A stretch of DNA of 39,343 nt from the NCBI GenBank assembly GCA_037176905.1, contig JBBBWG010030010.1, forward strand, positions 1 through 39,343. Direction: 5' to 3'. Origin of the DNA: Azolla pinnata. Its lineage: Eukaryota > Streptophyta > Polypodiopsida > Salviniales > Salviniaceae. Position 1 is the first letter of the stretch. The number at the start of each line of letters is the position of its first letter. The translations under genes and the position numbers were made by a program. The notes under the pieces were generated by a model, which did not search any database, had not been told where the DNA came from, and saw only the letters and a list, made by a program, of their open reading frames with translations. Of the stretch, positions 21,017 to 29,906 are shown in pieces.

Positions 21017-23565
21017 ATGGTGGGCTTCTGCAAGCCTAGCAGCAGCGGAATCCCGAGCCCTCATCTGTTTGTGGCGAATTGTGGCCCCGCCCTCGGGATT
21101 CCGCTCTCGCAGATCCGATGCGCGTTCCTGCCGTTCGGCCATGTCTCCGATGTCCGTGAGGCGGATGCTTCCGGCTGCCGTGTGATCGTGACCTTCGAAC
21201 GTGCAGCCGATGCCGAATCTGCGCTCTCCGCGCTCAACTCCCTCCCTTGCCCCTCTCTCGGAGATCGAACGCTCCATATCCAGTACTCGGTTGCTCGCCC
21301 TACCCCCATCCACAAGGTCGGTTTGCTCCTCCCCTTCTTTGTGTGCTTCTCCTCCAGATTCCACAGTTCTTTCTGAGCTTCCTTTGCAAGGATTTGATGT
21401 TTTTCTGAGTTTCCATGGCAAGGATTTGATGTTTTTCTGAGCTTCCTTTGCAAGGATTTGATGTTTTTCGGAGTTTCCATGGCAAGGATTTGATGTTTTT
21501 CTGAGCTTCCTTTGCAAGGATTTGATGTTTTTCTGAGCTTCCTTTGCAAGGATTTGATGTTTTTCTGAGTTTCCCTTGGCAAGGATTTGATGTTGCCCTT
21601 CGGCATAGCCACGCACTCCAGCGATGTATCCACAGATATGCGCCCACCATATCTGCTTCATCCCTGTTTGCATAGTCGCCTGTTCTTCGTGTGTTTTCCT
21701 TTGTTCATTTCAACAGAGGTCCCTGATTTCATAGACGCCTGTGCTTTGTGTGTTTTCCTTTTGTAACTGAAATCTGTAGGCCAAAGTGTCTCCATGTGTC
21801 TTTCTGGCAGCAGCTCAGACAGGCATACGTGGGCTCTTCTTATACCGCGATTTCATCACAGAGCAAGCTGAACAGGTCAGTTCTTTTCTCTCTTTTCTAG
21901 ATTTTGTCTCAAAACATTCAAAGATATCTGATTGGGTCGTCGGAGATATCGAAAGTTGTCTGGTTTGGTCTTCGGAGATATCGAAAGTTTGTATGATTTG
22001 GTCTTCGGAGATAGCGAAAGATGTCTGATTGGGCCAAAGTCTTTGGAAATATATAAGCGGCACATTCGTTTTCAGGAGCTTCTCGATGCCGTGGATGAAA
22101 GATCCTGGCAACATCTCTCAAAGAGGAGAGTACAACACTATGGTTTCGAGTTTCAGTATGAGGTGATCTAAGAGTTCAAATCTTACTTGTTCCTTTCCAC
22201 AAATATGATGTGGACACACATATTTCCTTTGCGTTTTGTATGTGAATTTGTGGCTTTCTTTTTCGTTTCGTAGACGAGGAATGTGGATGTCAAAGGCATG
22301 GGCAAACTGCCGGATTTCACATCTTCCGTTGTTGAAAGAATATCTGCACTTCCTGAGCTAATGAATGCAACAGAGGTGTGCTTGCCTTTGGATCAACTTA
22401 CAGTAAGTTGCCTTTGAATCCATGACTAAGTTATGCATATGTTGTTTTAATCAATGGATTGTTTGATGCTCAAGGCATTGTGCGCGATGTACATGATAGG
22501 TTAATGAATATCGCCCAGGTGTGGGACTCTCACCTCACATCGATACGCACTCTGCATTTGAAGGGGCTATCATCTCGCTCTCATTGGCAGGAACATGCGT
22601 CATGGAGTTCCGGAAATATGATACCACAACAAATTCTCTTACTTCCGTAGAAGAGAGATCCGAGGGAGAAACTTCTCCGAATTTCAGTTGCTCTATCGAA
22701 GTTGATCACGACCGAGCCAATTCAAGCGAAAGATGTTGTTTTGAACAGAAGTCCATATTCCTCCCTGAAAGGTCACTGTTGGTGCTCCTTGACGAGGCCC
22801 GCTACATTTGGCATCATTACATTCCTCATCATAAGGTTTTTCTACCTTCCATATCGTATTGCTAGTGCTTACTGTTTCAGGCATGCTGTATGATTGATGT
22901 ACATACCATCATGGAACTTGATGTTAGTTAGGTCTTCTTCTTTCAAACATGCATATACGGTGGATATACTATACCATGAAGAAACTTTAACGTAAACGAA
23001 TGCATCCGTTTAGATGGCATTGTGGATCAAAAATGGAAACAAATCTAAAGAAATCAAACGGCCATTTCATGCAACTCTGGCGTAGATCATGAAGTGGAAT
23101 TTAAGAAGTTGCTCTTCTTTTGTACCAATCTTTTATTGTGTCAAAGTATGGCAGGCAGTGGATCCTTTTACGCTGATGCAAAATACCTGCAGAAATGTTT
23201 GCATCAGCGTAAGATCTGAGAGTTCAGTGAGATATGGTTTTGAACAAACTGGTGCTCGTGTTGCAGGTTGACATGATAGGAGAAAGGATCATACACAGGA
23301 AGCAAAGACGAGTTTCCTTCACATTCCGCAAGGTTTGCTTGCATCTCCAAAGATAAATGTCTCAATTTTCTAGTCGAGCGAAGTAGTACATGCTGGTTTT
23401 TGGCTGCCTAGTCATAGGCTCGTGAAGCTATGTGTAGGTTTTCTGTACTTTATCTTGATGTCCACAACTGTAATCCAGTGTTTGGTTTAGGTTCGAAATG
23501 GCCCCTGCAGATGCAGCTTTCCAAGTGTTTGCGACTCCCAGTTATCATCATTACAGATTCCCTGA
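21017..23565 (+). CDS. ALKBH8: ALKBH8-like RRM-AlkB tRNA wobble-uridine hydroxylase
   Basis: Predicted 362-residue RRM plus AlkB 2-oxoglutarate/Fe(II) dioxygenase. Plant and animal ALKBH8 hydroxylate mcm5U to mchm5U at the wobble base of certain tRNAs. Coding exons, all phase 0: 21017-21316, 21780-21875, 22076-22162, 22274-22402, 22500-22835, 23267-23332, 23491-23565. The RRM covers about 14-90 (HLFVANCGPAL, GCRVIVTF). The AlkB domain starts at about 112 (GIRGLFLYRDFITEQAEQ). Iron ligands are His and Asp of SPHIDTHSAF plus the second His of YIWHHYI; the 2-oxoglutarate Arg is in RRVSFTFRK. The tail GPCRCSFPSVCDSQ keeps the cysteines that, with the second His of HIDTH, bind zinc in human ALKBH8. 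It ends there with no methyltransferase domain, as in Arabidopsis, where TRM9 is separate. A Ser/Glu-rich insert of about 40 residues precedes LPERSLLVLL. Confidence 0.93.
21368..21592. repeat. 32-bp minisatellite, seven units, ALKBH8 intron 1
   Basis: Unit boundaries fall at 21368, 21400, 21432, 21464, 21496, 21528 and 21560 (the last unit is 33 bp). Every unit ends GGCAAGGATTTGATG or TGCAAGGATTTGATG. Two variants, GCTTCCTTTG (A) and GTTTCCATGG (B), are arranged A-B-A-B-A-A, followed by a third variant. The A-B-A-B part implies amplification of a 64-bp dimer. The array lacks stops in all three minus-strand frames, which creates long false reading frames there. Confidence 0.96.
21930..22028. 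repeat. About 32-bp tandem repeat, three units, ALKBH8 intron 2
   Basis: Three consecutive units carry the core TTCGGAGATATCGAAAG (once GTCGGAGATATCGAAAG, once with GATAGCG). The period of 31-33 bp is like that of the intron 1 array, but the sequence is unrelated. Confidence 0.92.
23168..23212. repeat. Perfect 15-bp hairpin in ALKBH8 intron 5
   Basis: TTACGCTGATGCAAA (23168-23182) is the exact reverse complement of 23198-23212, with a 15-base loop. It sits 55 bases before exon 6 (23267), in the region where a branch point and polypyrimidine tract are expected. Confidence 0.9.
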
Positions 23566-25518
23566 GAGTTGAAAGCAGAACATATAGATGAAGGCTGATG
23601 GGGAGACATGAAATTTGTCTATTATCTCGGGTTTCAACTATTTAAACCCCTGCAAATAGCAAAGAGTCTGAACAGTGCATTTAGGAGCTATTTGGGCCAA
23701 GATGCTTAGTTTATCAGTTATGGCTTTGGAATCTGCTTCTAGATAGTTTGAGTCGTGGGAGGGGTTCAAACAAAGAAATTAATGAAAGTATTTCGAGATA
23801 TATCTCTGATGAAGCGAGGCTTTCTCTGGAGGCTTTCTCTGCATTCTGACTATTGAAAGGGACAAATGTTTGAAGATTGATAGAGAGTTGATTTACTGTG
23901 GAATCACAAAAGTTTTTGATTAATCTTTTAAAGTCATCAAGCACCGAAGCAAATATTTTGTTTACATGATTGGAAGTATCATTCCTGTTGCTATCTTTGA
24001 AGGAATAGTGCAATCTAACCATCAAGAAATGCTTGAATTTTATCACAACCGCCTTTTGACACCTAAAGGGATTCAATATAATATGAAGGCAGCTGTATGA
24101 GGAATTCAATTTGCAAGTTTATAGTCTTGAGGACCATGGACATAAAAGGAATGATACACAAGTTCTTGAGACTTGACGCACTAACAAACTTCTCTTACGT
24201 ATGTTTTTAGCATAGAAGTTGTGTATACCAAATCGAATGCAGTTGTTCGTGACTTGAGGTGAACATTGCAACATTGAGCATCAATCGTTTTCTGTCTGTT
24301 CTTGATGTTTCACCTACATCCACAGCCACATGCATGTTCTTCTGTGTTCATCATACCTTTGAAAAGAGGAAAACTGGATCAACAATTGAGCTCAAGTCAA
24401 ATAACTAATATTAATTCATGTCTGCTCAAGTGCATGTGAAAGAATCACAAAATTATGTAATGACCTAAAATATGGAGGCATAACTCTAGTCACCAAAAAA
24501 AGGTTATACACCTACAAATCATGAGTCATTGAGTTGCTTCAACAAATCAATTGGGTGAAGCAACTGAATGTCAGTAGCAAGTCAATCATTCAGCATTACA
24601 AACTTTTATATCAGACATTCAACTTTATAGGCCAATTCTTTTCTCCCAGCACCGGTGATAGAACTAACAACCTCGGTGCTCAAGGGTCCACAACATGTAT
24701 ACATACTGATCACCGCACAACAAGATGAAGATGATATTTAATATAATTGATCTTCATAAACATTGGATCTCATGTATATCTTCAAGTGATAATAAAAGAT
24801 TGAATATTTATCAACAAACTAAGAAAGATTTTTATAAAGGATGGGTGGAGAAGTGGTTATAAGTGCAGTTATATTGAACATAGGTGAAAGCAAAAGAATG
24901 GAAACAAAAGGCTATAAGCTAAAACATCATAATTTAACATGGTTTAGAAAAGATGGTTTAACTACACAATCTTTTATGTTTTTGCACTAAAACTTCATGA
25001 AGCTCATATACACCACGGCTATATTTTTAGACTTAAATTCTATAATTAAAGTGTACTATTAATCCCTTTAAAAATCAATCAAATTTCAGAAACTGTTTTA
25101 TTTGCTATTTCGGCATTTTTTCCAATGACTTGTATAACTATACCCATTCTTCTATTTTTACCTGCTATGTAATTCTCTCAAACGAGTGCATGCTTGTCTT
25201 CATTGACTTCAACCGGATGGCAGGCACTGCATTTCCCAAATCTTATAATGGCATGGCAAAATGACTATTATTTCTAAGAGATGAAATGATACCCAACACT
25301 AAACTCTATCCTAGAAAGCCGAAAATCTTCATCAATCTTCGGTTTAGATACATGATAAAAAAAAATATGAGCACTTTTGCCAAGCGTCAAGTACAGAACA
25401 CAGTGCCTGGGTAGTGATGAATGAACTCCATAGTTTGGGTGGCATGCTGTAGGGGGAGGGATGTTCGAATGAATCAAAGCTTGAGCATATGTGATGAAAC
25501 GAAGGGATCAGAGCACAT

Positions 25519-25583
25519 ACATACATGCATATACATACATACATACATACATATATACGTATATGTATATTTATATAAATACA

Positions 25584-25616
<33 letters not shown>

Positions 25617-25634
25617 ATAATATATATATAGCGC
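25519..25634. repeat. (TACA)n...(TATG)n palindromic microsatellite
   Basis: A left arm of CATA/TACA units (about 25519-25552) and a right arm of TGTA/TATG units (about 25592-25617) are complementary across an AT-rich centre, then run into (TA)n. It is a potential cruciform of roughly 100 bp. Confidence 0.93.
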
Positions 25635-26852
25635 CATTGTGTGTGGGGACGTAGGAGCTGTCCTCTATGGCAGCTCCAAGTGTTCAACAAGACGTGGCTT
25701 ACACGAGCGCCATGAGAATGAAGCTAGGAATGGGAGGAAGATTTAAGGCAAATGATTAATGACAAGCTTTTCGGAGGAGAGATTAAGTAATTTAGCTCAT
25801 CTTTATCACGCCATTTTTATATACTGGTTTACCCTTTCCTTTATAGTGCAATCTCAAGCTAGATATAATCCAGCCAGCATATGTCTAAGCTTCTCTTTCA
25901 CTTTTTCTCTTTACAACAATGGTGCTTATGCATGCATGCATTGGGCAAATTCGTGACAAAGGAAGATCACATGGGCTCACTTGGACGCCAAGAGCTCTCA
26001 AGGCCTGTTTTGCAAATTTCATTTAATCAGAAGAAGGATTTACCCATTATTTTTGTTCTATCCAGCTTTGCAGCCCCACCCATAGCTGCCCATGTATGTG
26101 TGTCGAAATAATTTAGCCTTGCGAGCTGAGAAGCTGTCGCTTTTGTCCACCAGCTTAGTTGGTGTTCCGGCTCGATGGATAGACAAGGCCAGTACAACAT
26201 GTGAGGAGATGCTTAGATTCAGATCGCATACATATATATAAATTGCCGTTGCCTGCAGACCTTGAGATGCTGGGAGGCAAAGACAACGGTCTCCTTCCTC
26301 GATAAAGAAGAGAGGGCTAGTAGTGTGTCAAGCCATGCAAAGCCCCTCTTCTTTAGAAAATTATGTGCATGGGGAGCTGGTGTGGATCTTGATTCAAAGG
26401 CCGCCATTAAAACAAATGCTGGAGAAACAAAGGTGAAGGAAAAGGAAAAGGGGTGTAAAGACACTTGTGAGGGAGAGAGATGGACAGCTTGGAAGCTGCT
26501 AGATCTCCGTGACAGCGCGGGACGAGTCAAAATTCAGAGCATAAGGAGAACAACAGAGGATGAACGACAGGCGACAATAAGGATTACGATTCTTCTTTTC
26601 TTTTTCTTGGGTATTTGGTTGTTATGGCAGTGACAAATGGGACCATGATACCAGCCGAGGATCGATCCCGAGCCCAGCGAGAATGCTCGCGGAAAAAGGG
26701 GCGCGAAATAAGGCTCTCCAGGACTAAACAAATAGCTAACAGCCAAGCCCCACAGCCCCCAAAACCTCCACAGTGATGGCTAGCACATGAAGCAGGAGCA
26801 ACTACTATATAACTGAAAGCCGCTCCGACGACAGCGGTGGGGGAAGGATCGA

Positions 26853-26874
26853 GTGTGTGTGTGTGTGTGTGTGT
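26853..26874. repeat. (GT)n microsatellite
   Basis: Eleven GT units lie about 120 bp upstream of the EXORDIUM-like start codon, probably in its leader or core promoter. Confidence 0.93.
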
Positions 26875-26990
26875 GGCCATAGCTAGTGAAATCGAAGCAA
26901 ATATACAGCATAACAGCAAACAAATCATCACAGTGAAAAGAGTGGAGAAAAAGAAAGGGAAAAAGCCTACCTCGTTTGCCCCCGGAAGAC

Positions 26991-28136
26991 ATGTCCCTGA
27001 TCCACGGCTTGTCCGAGGTGGTGGTGGAGCGGCTATGGCGGTGCCTGAGCATCATCGTCATCTTCGCGGCTGTCCTAGTATCGAGCCGATCGAAGGTTTC
27101 ATCGGCCATGGCGGGTGGAGTCGTGAGGCCCTACAACAGCAGCAGCAGCAAAGTAGCCGATGGAGGAGATGGGCAGATGCTGTTCCTGGTGCCGACTCCA
27201 GCCCCAGCGCTGAGCTACCACGGTGGGGAGATCCTGAAGGGCGAGAGCGCGGAGGTGAATATCCTGTGGTACGGGGGCTTCTCGGAAGCCGAGAAGGGAG
27301 CCATATCCGACTTCATAGCCTCCTTCTCGGGCCCTGGCGATGATAATGATGATGATGCGGGGAGCTCGCCCACAGTCCATTCATGGTGGGCAAAAGGCAT
27401 CGCAAGCAGCTACAAAGACGCGGGCGGAGCCGCGGCGGTTGCATCCTTCAAGCTGGGGACACAGGCTTCTGACCCATCTTGCTCCTTGATGGGCAAGAAT
27501 CTGGCGGAGGCCGATCTCGCGGCGCTGGTGAGCAAGGCATTCTCGATCGGGGGCGATCTGCCACCGCCCAAGAGCAGCAGCAGCACCAATGCCATCTCCA
27601 TCTATGCGGTGTTCACCGCCCAAGATGTGGTAGTGGAGGGCTTCTGCATGAGCTCTTGCGGCACGCACAGCTTCGCGGTGCGAGAAGCTTCTTCTTCTTC
27701 TTCTTCTTCTTCTTCTTCTTCTCCGCCGGCTATGGTGCCTTTCCTGTGGGTAGGGAACCCAGCAACGCAGTGCCCGGGGCTTTGCGCTTGGCCCTACGCT
27801 GTTCCCGAGTTCGGACCTCCTCGCCCTGCGCTTTCCCCGCCCAATGGCTTGCCCTCCACCGATGGCATCATCATCAACCTTGCCCTTCTCCTCGCAGGCA
27901 CCGCAACCAATCCCTTCGGCAATGGCTTCTTCGAAGGCCCCTCCAGCAACCCCCTCGAGGCTGGCACCTCTTGCCAGGGCATCTATGGCCCCGGAAGCTT
28001 CTCCGGCTTCCCCGGTCATCTCCTCCAAGACAAGGATTCCGGCGCTAGCTTCAATGCCTTTGGCTCCGATGGCCGCCGCTTCCTCCTCCCCGCGCTCTGG
28101 AACCCTTCCACCCATACCTGCCAACCTCCCTTGTAA
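26991..28136 (+). CDS. PHI-1/EXORDIUM-like secreted protein
   Basis: Single-exon gene for a 381-residue protein of the phosphate-induced PHI-1/EXORDIUM family, apoplastic proteins linked to brassinosteroid and carbon-dependent growth. ATG 26991 was chosen because it precedes a hydrophobic segment, WRCLSIIVIFAAVLVSS (about 17-33), a signal peptide. The family core follows: LSYHGGEILKG, EVNILWYGGFSEAEKGAISDFI, HSWWAKGI, GKNLAEADLAALV, then AISIYAVFTAQDVVVEGFCM, CGTHSF, FLWVGNPATQCPGLCAWPY, DGIIINLALLLAGTATNPFG and GSFSGFPGHLLQD. The Cys-rich FC..SC motif and the CPGLCAWP motif are both present. Length and lack of introns are typical. A TCT-encoded polyserine run (about residues 234-244) sits in a loop between conserved blocks. 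Which EXL paralogue it is cannot be told. Confidence 0.95.
   Translation: MSLIHGLSEVVVERLWRCLSIIVIFAAVLVSSRSKVSSAMAGGVVRPYNSSSSKVADGGDGQMLFLVPTPAPALSYHGGEILKGESAEVNILWYGGFSEAEKGAISDFIASFSGPGDDNDDDAGSSPTVHSWWAKGIASSYKDAGGAAAVASFKLGTQASDPSCSLMGKNLAEADLAALVSKAFSIGGDLPPPKSSSSTNAISIYAVFTAQDVVVEGFCMSSCGTHSFAVREASSSSSSSSSSSPPAMVPFLWVGNPATQCPGLCAWPYAVPEFGPPRPALSPPNGLPSTDGIIINLALLLAGTATNPFGNGFFEGPSSNPLEAGTSCQGIYGPGSFSGFPGHLLQDKDSGASFNAFGSDGRRFLLPALWNPSTHTCQPPL
27690..27722 (+). repeat. (TCT)n coding for polyserine in EXORDIUM-like gene
   Basis: Eleven consecutive TCT codons follow REA and precede PPAMVPFLW. A pure codon run of this sort is prone to length change. It lies between two conserved blocks, so variation in number may be tolerated. 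Confidence 0.95.
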
Positions 28137-28142
28137 TCTTCT

Positions 28143-28270
28143 CTTTGCTTTGCTTTGCATTGCTTTGCTTTGCTTTGATTTGCTCTGCTTTGCTTTGCTC
28201 TGCTTTGCTCTGCTTTGCTTTGCTTTGCTTTGCTTTGCTTTGAATTGCTTTGCTTTGCTTTGCTTTGCTT
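28143..28270. repeat. (TTTGC)n pentanucleotide array in the 3' region
   Basis: About 25 units of TTTGC, some with changes such as TCTGC, ATTGC or GATTTGC, begin a few bases after the stop codon. They are presumably transcribed in the 3' UTR. Translated, the array gives LLCFA repeats on plus and SKAKQ repeats on minus, which accounts for long false frames. Confidence 0.96.
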
Positions 28271-28283
28271 CCCCATCCTGTGT

Positions 28284-29030
28284 ATGTGTATGTACAAACT
28301 GATTGTTGCTGGCAAGGAACAGAAAATGGAAGCCTGGACCCATGGAATCCAAAAGAAAACCTTACCTGTTTTTGTTGCAGCAGAGCTCACACCATCATCT
28401 CTGTTTTCTGGTGCCTTCCTTCCATTTCACGAGGGTCCATCTTCGGTCTGCTTCATGCATGCATGCGCCATGTCCACATCTCCCAAGCTTCACCCAAAAA
28501 CCAAAACAAAACAAACAAAAACTGTCTCTGTCAAATTCCATTCCCTCGTGTTCTTCTTGAAGTTAGCCCTCCTTCCATTTCAGGGGGTGTACATCTTCTG
28601 TCTGCTTCGTGCATGCGCCATGTCCACATCTCCCAAGCTTCACCCAAAACCAAACCAACAAAAACTGTCTCTCCCAAATTTCCATTCCCTTGTGTTCTTC
28701 CGTCTCCCCTTTGAAGCTAGCCATCTCATTTATCTCCAAAGAGAGGAACTCTGTATGCTAAATAAAGTATGGAAACCTGTCCTGAAACCTGCTGCATCAG
28801 CTCATCATGTACTTTGTGTCAGGTGCCTCCTTTCAATTTCAGGAGTACATCTTCTGTCTGCTTCATGCGCCATGTCCAGATCTCGAAAGCTTCACCCAAC
28901 GCAAAGAAACAAACAAACAAAAACTTGTCTGCCGAAATCCATTCCCTTCTGTGTTCTTTTTCTCCCCCTTGAAGTTAGCCATCTCATCTATCTCCAAAGA
29001 GTGGAACTCTGTAGGCTAAATAAGGTTTGA
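28284..29030 (+). other. Open frame spanning the triplicated segment, status unclear
   Basis: An ATG-initiated frame of 248 codons runs through all three repeat copies. Copies 1 and 2 give the same peptide in the same frame (AMSTSPKLHPK ... FHSLVFF); copy 3 gives AMSRSRKLHP and later shifts frame relative to the others. Other plus frames are also partly open (28250-28714, 28807-29019), and no known domain is seen. The base composition is poor in stops, so this is most likely a chance frame in a 3' UTR. Confidence 0.15.
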
Positions 29031-29035
29031 AAACC
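28415..29035. repeat. Triplicated segment downstream of EXORDIUM-like gene
   Basis: Three diverged direct copies start at about 28415, 28569 and 28826. Each has CTTCCATTTCA or its variant, ATCTTC.GTCTGCTTC.TGC, GCCATGTCCACATCTC and AAGCTTCACCCAA, then an A-rich patch and CCATTCCCT. Copies 2 and 3 continue with GCCATCTCAT.TATCTCCAAAGAG and GCTAAATAA. Copy 2 holds a canonical AATAAA (28761-28766); in copy 3 it reads AATAAG. Copy 1 is shorter. Confidence 0.88.
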
Positions 29036-29906
29036 TGGTCGTTGGTGATGAAATTTGTTACTCTCAGAGGAAAACCACAGCTTCTTCTTCTCTTCCATGG
29101 GGGAAAATTCCTCATGCCGATGGCTCTCTCTGCCCCTGAATGAAATGCAATGCGCTTGTTTTCAGATTTACTGTCAGCGTCCATCTTCACTGCACGACCA
29201 GACCTGGCAATGCCAAATTTATTCACCATCACACTGCACATACAAGGCAAGATTCATATTTTCTACGCTTCAATCTAATCAGGGAACTATAAATAGGAAA
29301 CTTATTCAGTACACATTCATGAATTTCACCAAGAATCTAATCGTGTTAAAAACACAAAATGATACTCACAAGTACTCAAGCAACTGCTACGTTCCTAGTG
29401 ACAGTACCAGACCGCAGCAACATTTCCACACTGTTTCATTTGAACGGTGGGAAGCGTGCAAGATCAACAAGTGCAGTTGTGAGATTAGACAATATATTCA
29501 CCTTAAACCCGTCCACGATACTCACAAACATATGCAAGCTGAAAATTTTATGATTCAATCTCAAATTCACAAGAAAAATACGGTAGACAATTGCATCTCA
29601 TCAAGATACATGTTTTCTGAGGATCGAAAATTCTCTATCCTTTCATAGCAGAGACAATTCTGAATCAAGATAAGCTGAGCAGCACTGACTTCCTATCCAA
29701 ATTCGCGTGCTTCATTTCATTTTTAAAGGAAGCCATGTACATAAACAAATATAGTTAAGGGGGAAGCAGTTACTGCTCAATTTATCAGGCCTACATGGTC
29801 ACATACGGTGGGCACTTGATGAATTTTTCAAAAATAATCTAGTCCGCTCTAAAGGAGAGGAATAACGCAAACTGAGATCCAAAGCATCTTCGGGCAAAAA
29901 CCCACG
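29036..29906. other. Convergent intergenic region EXORDIUM-like / MAM33
   Basis: The genes on each side converge here, so it holds both 3' ends. A plus frame at 29055-29648 (197 codons) has no recognisable motif and no support; it may be chance. The right part, just below 29907, is the probable MAM33 3' UTR. Confidence 0.45.

Larger units (their letters stand above)
23566..26990. other. Intergenic region between ALKBH8 and EXORDIUM-like genes
   Basis: The first part is the 3' UTR of ALKBH8. The rest is AT-rich with no recognised gene; a 131-codon minus frame (24109-23714) and several around 26,200-26,930 match nothing I know. A large TACA/TATG repeat lies at 25519-25634 and (GT)n at 26853-26874. 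The last 300 bp before 26991 are the probable promoter and leader of the EXORDIUM-like gene. Confidence 0.5.

Noticed and set aside
20768-21673. Long minus-strand frames (up to 301 codons) opposite ALKBH8 exon 1
   Set aside because: They are produced by the 32-bp minisatellite, which lacks stops in all three minus frames, and by the antisense of GC-rich exon 1. The peptide is just repeated KEAQKNIKSL-type units.
23714-24109. 131-codon minus-strand frame downstream of ALKBH8
   Set aside because: It looks like chance: no motif, a low-complexity Ser/Leu-rich product and no splice context. It was not called as a gene.
28143-28270. CRISPR-like or protein-coding meaning for the TTTGC array
   Set aside because: The array is a plain pentanucleotide microsatellite without spacers in a plant gene's 3' region.
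27381-28352. 323-codon minus-strand frame opposite the EXORDIUM-like gene
   Set aside because: It is the shadow of a GC-rich coding exon plus the (TTTGC)n array, read as SKAKQ repeats. No independent domain is present.
29055-29648. 197-codon plus-strand frame between the convergent genes
   Set aside because: No motif or homology is recognised and it lies where 3' UTRs are expected. It was kept only as a note in the intergenic entry.
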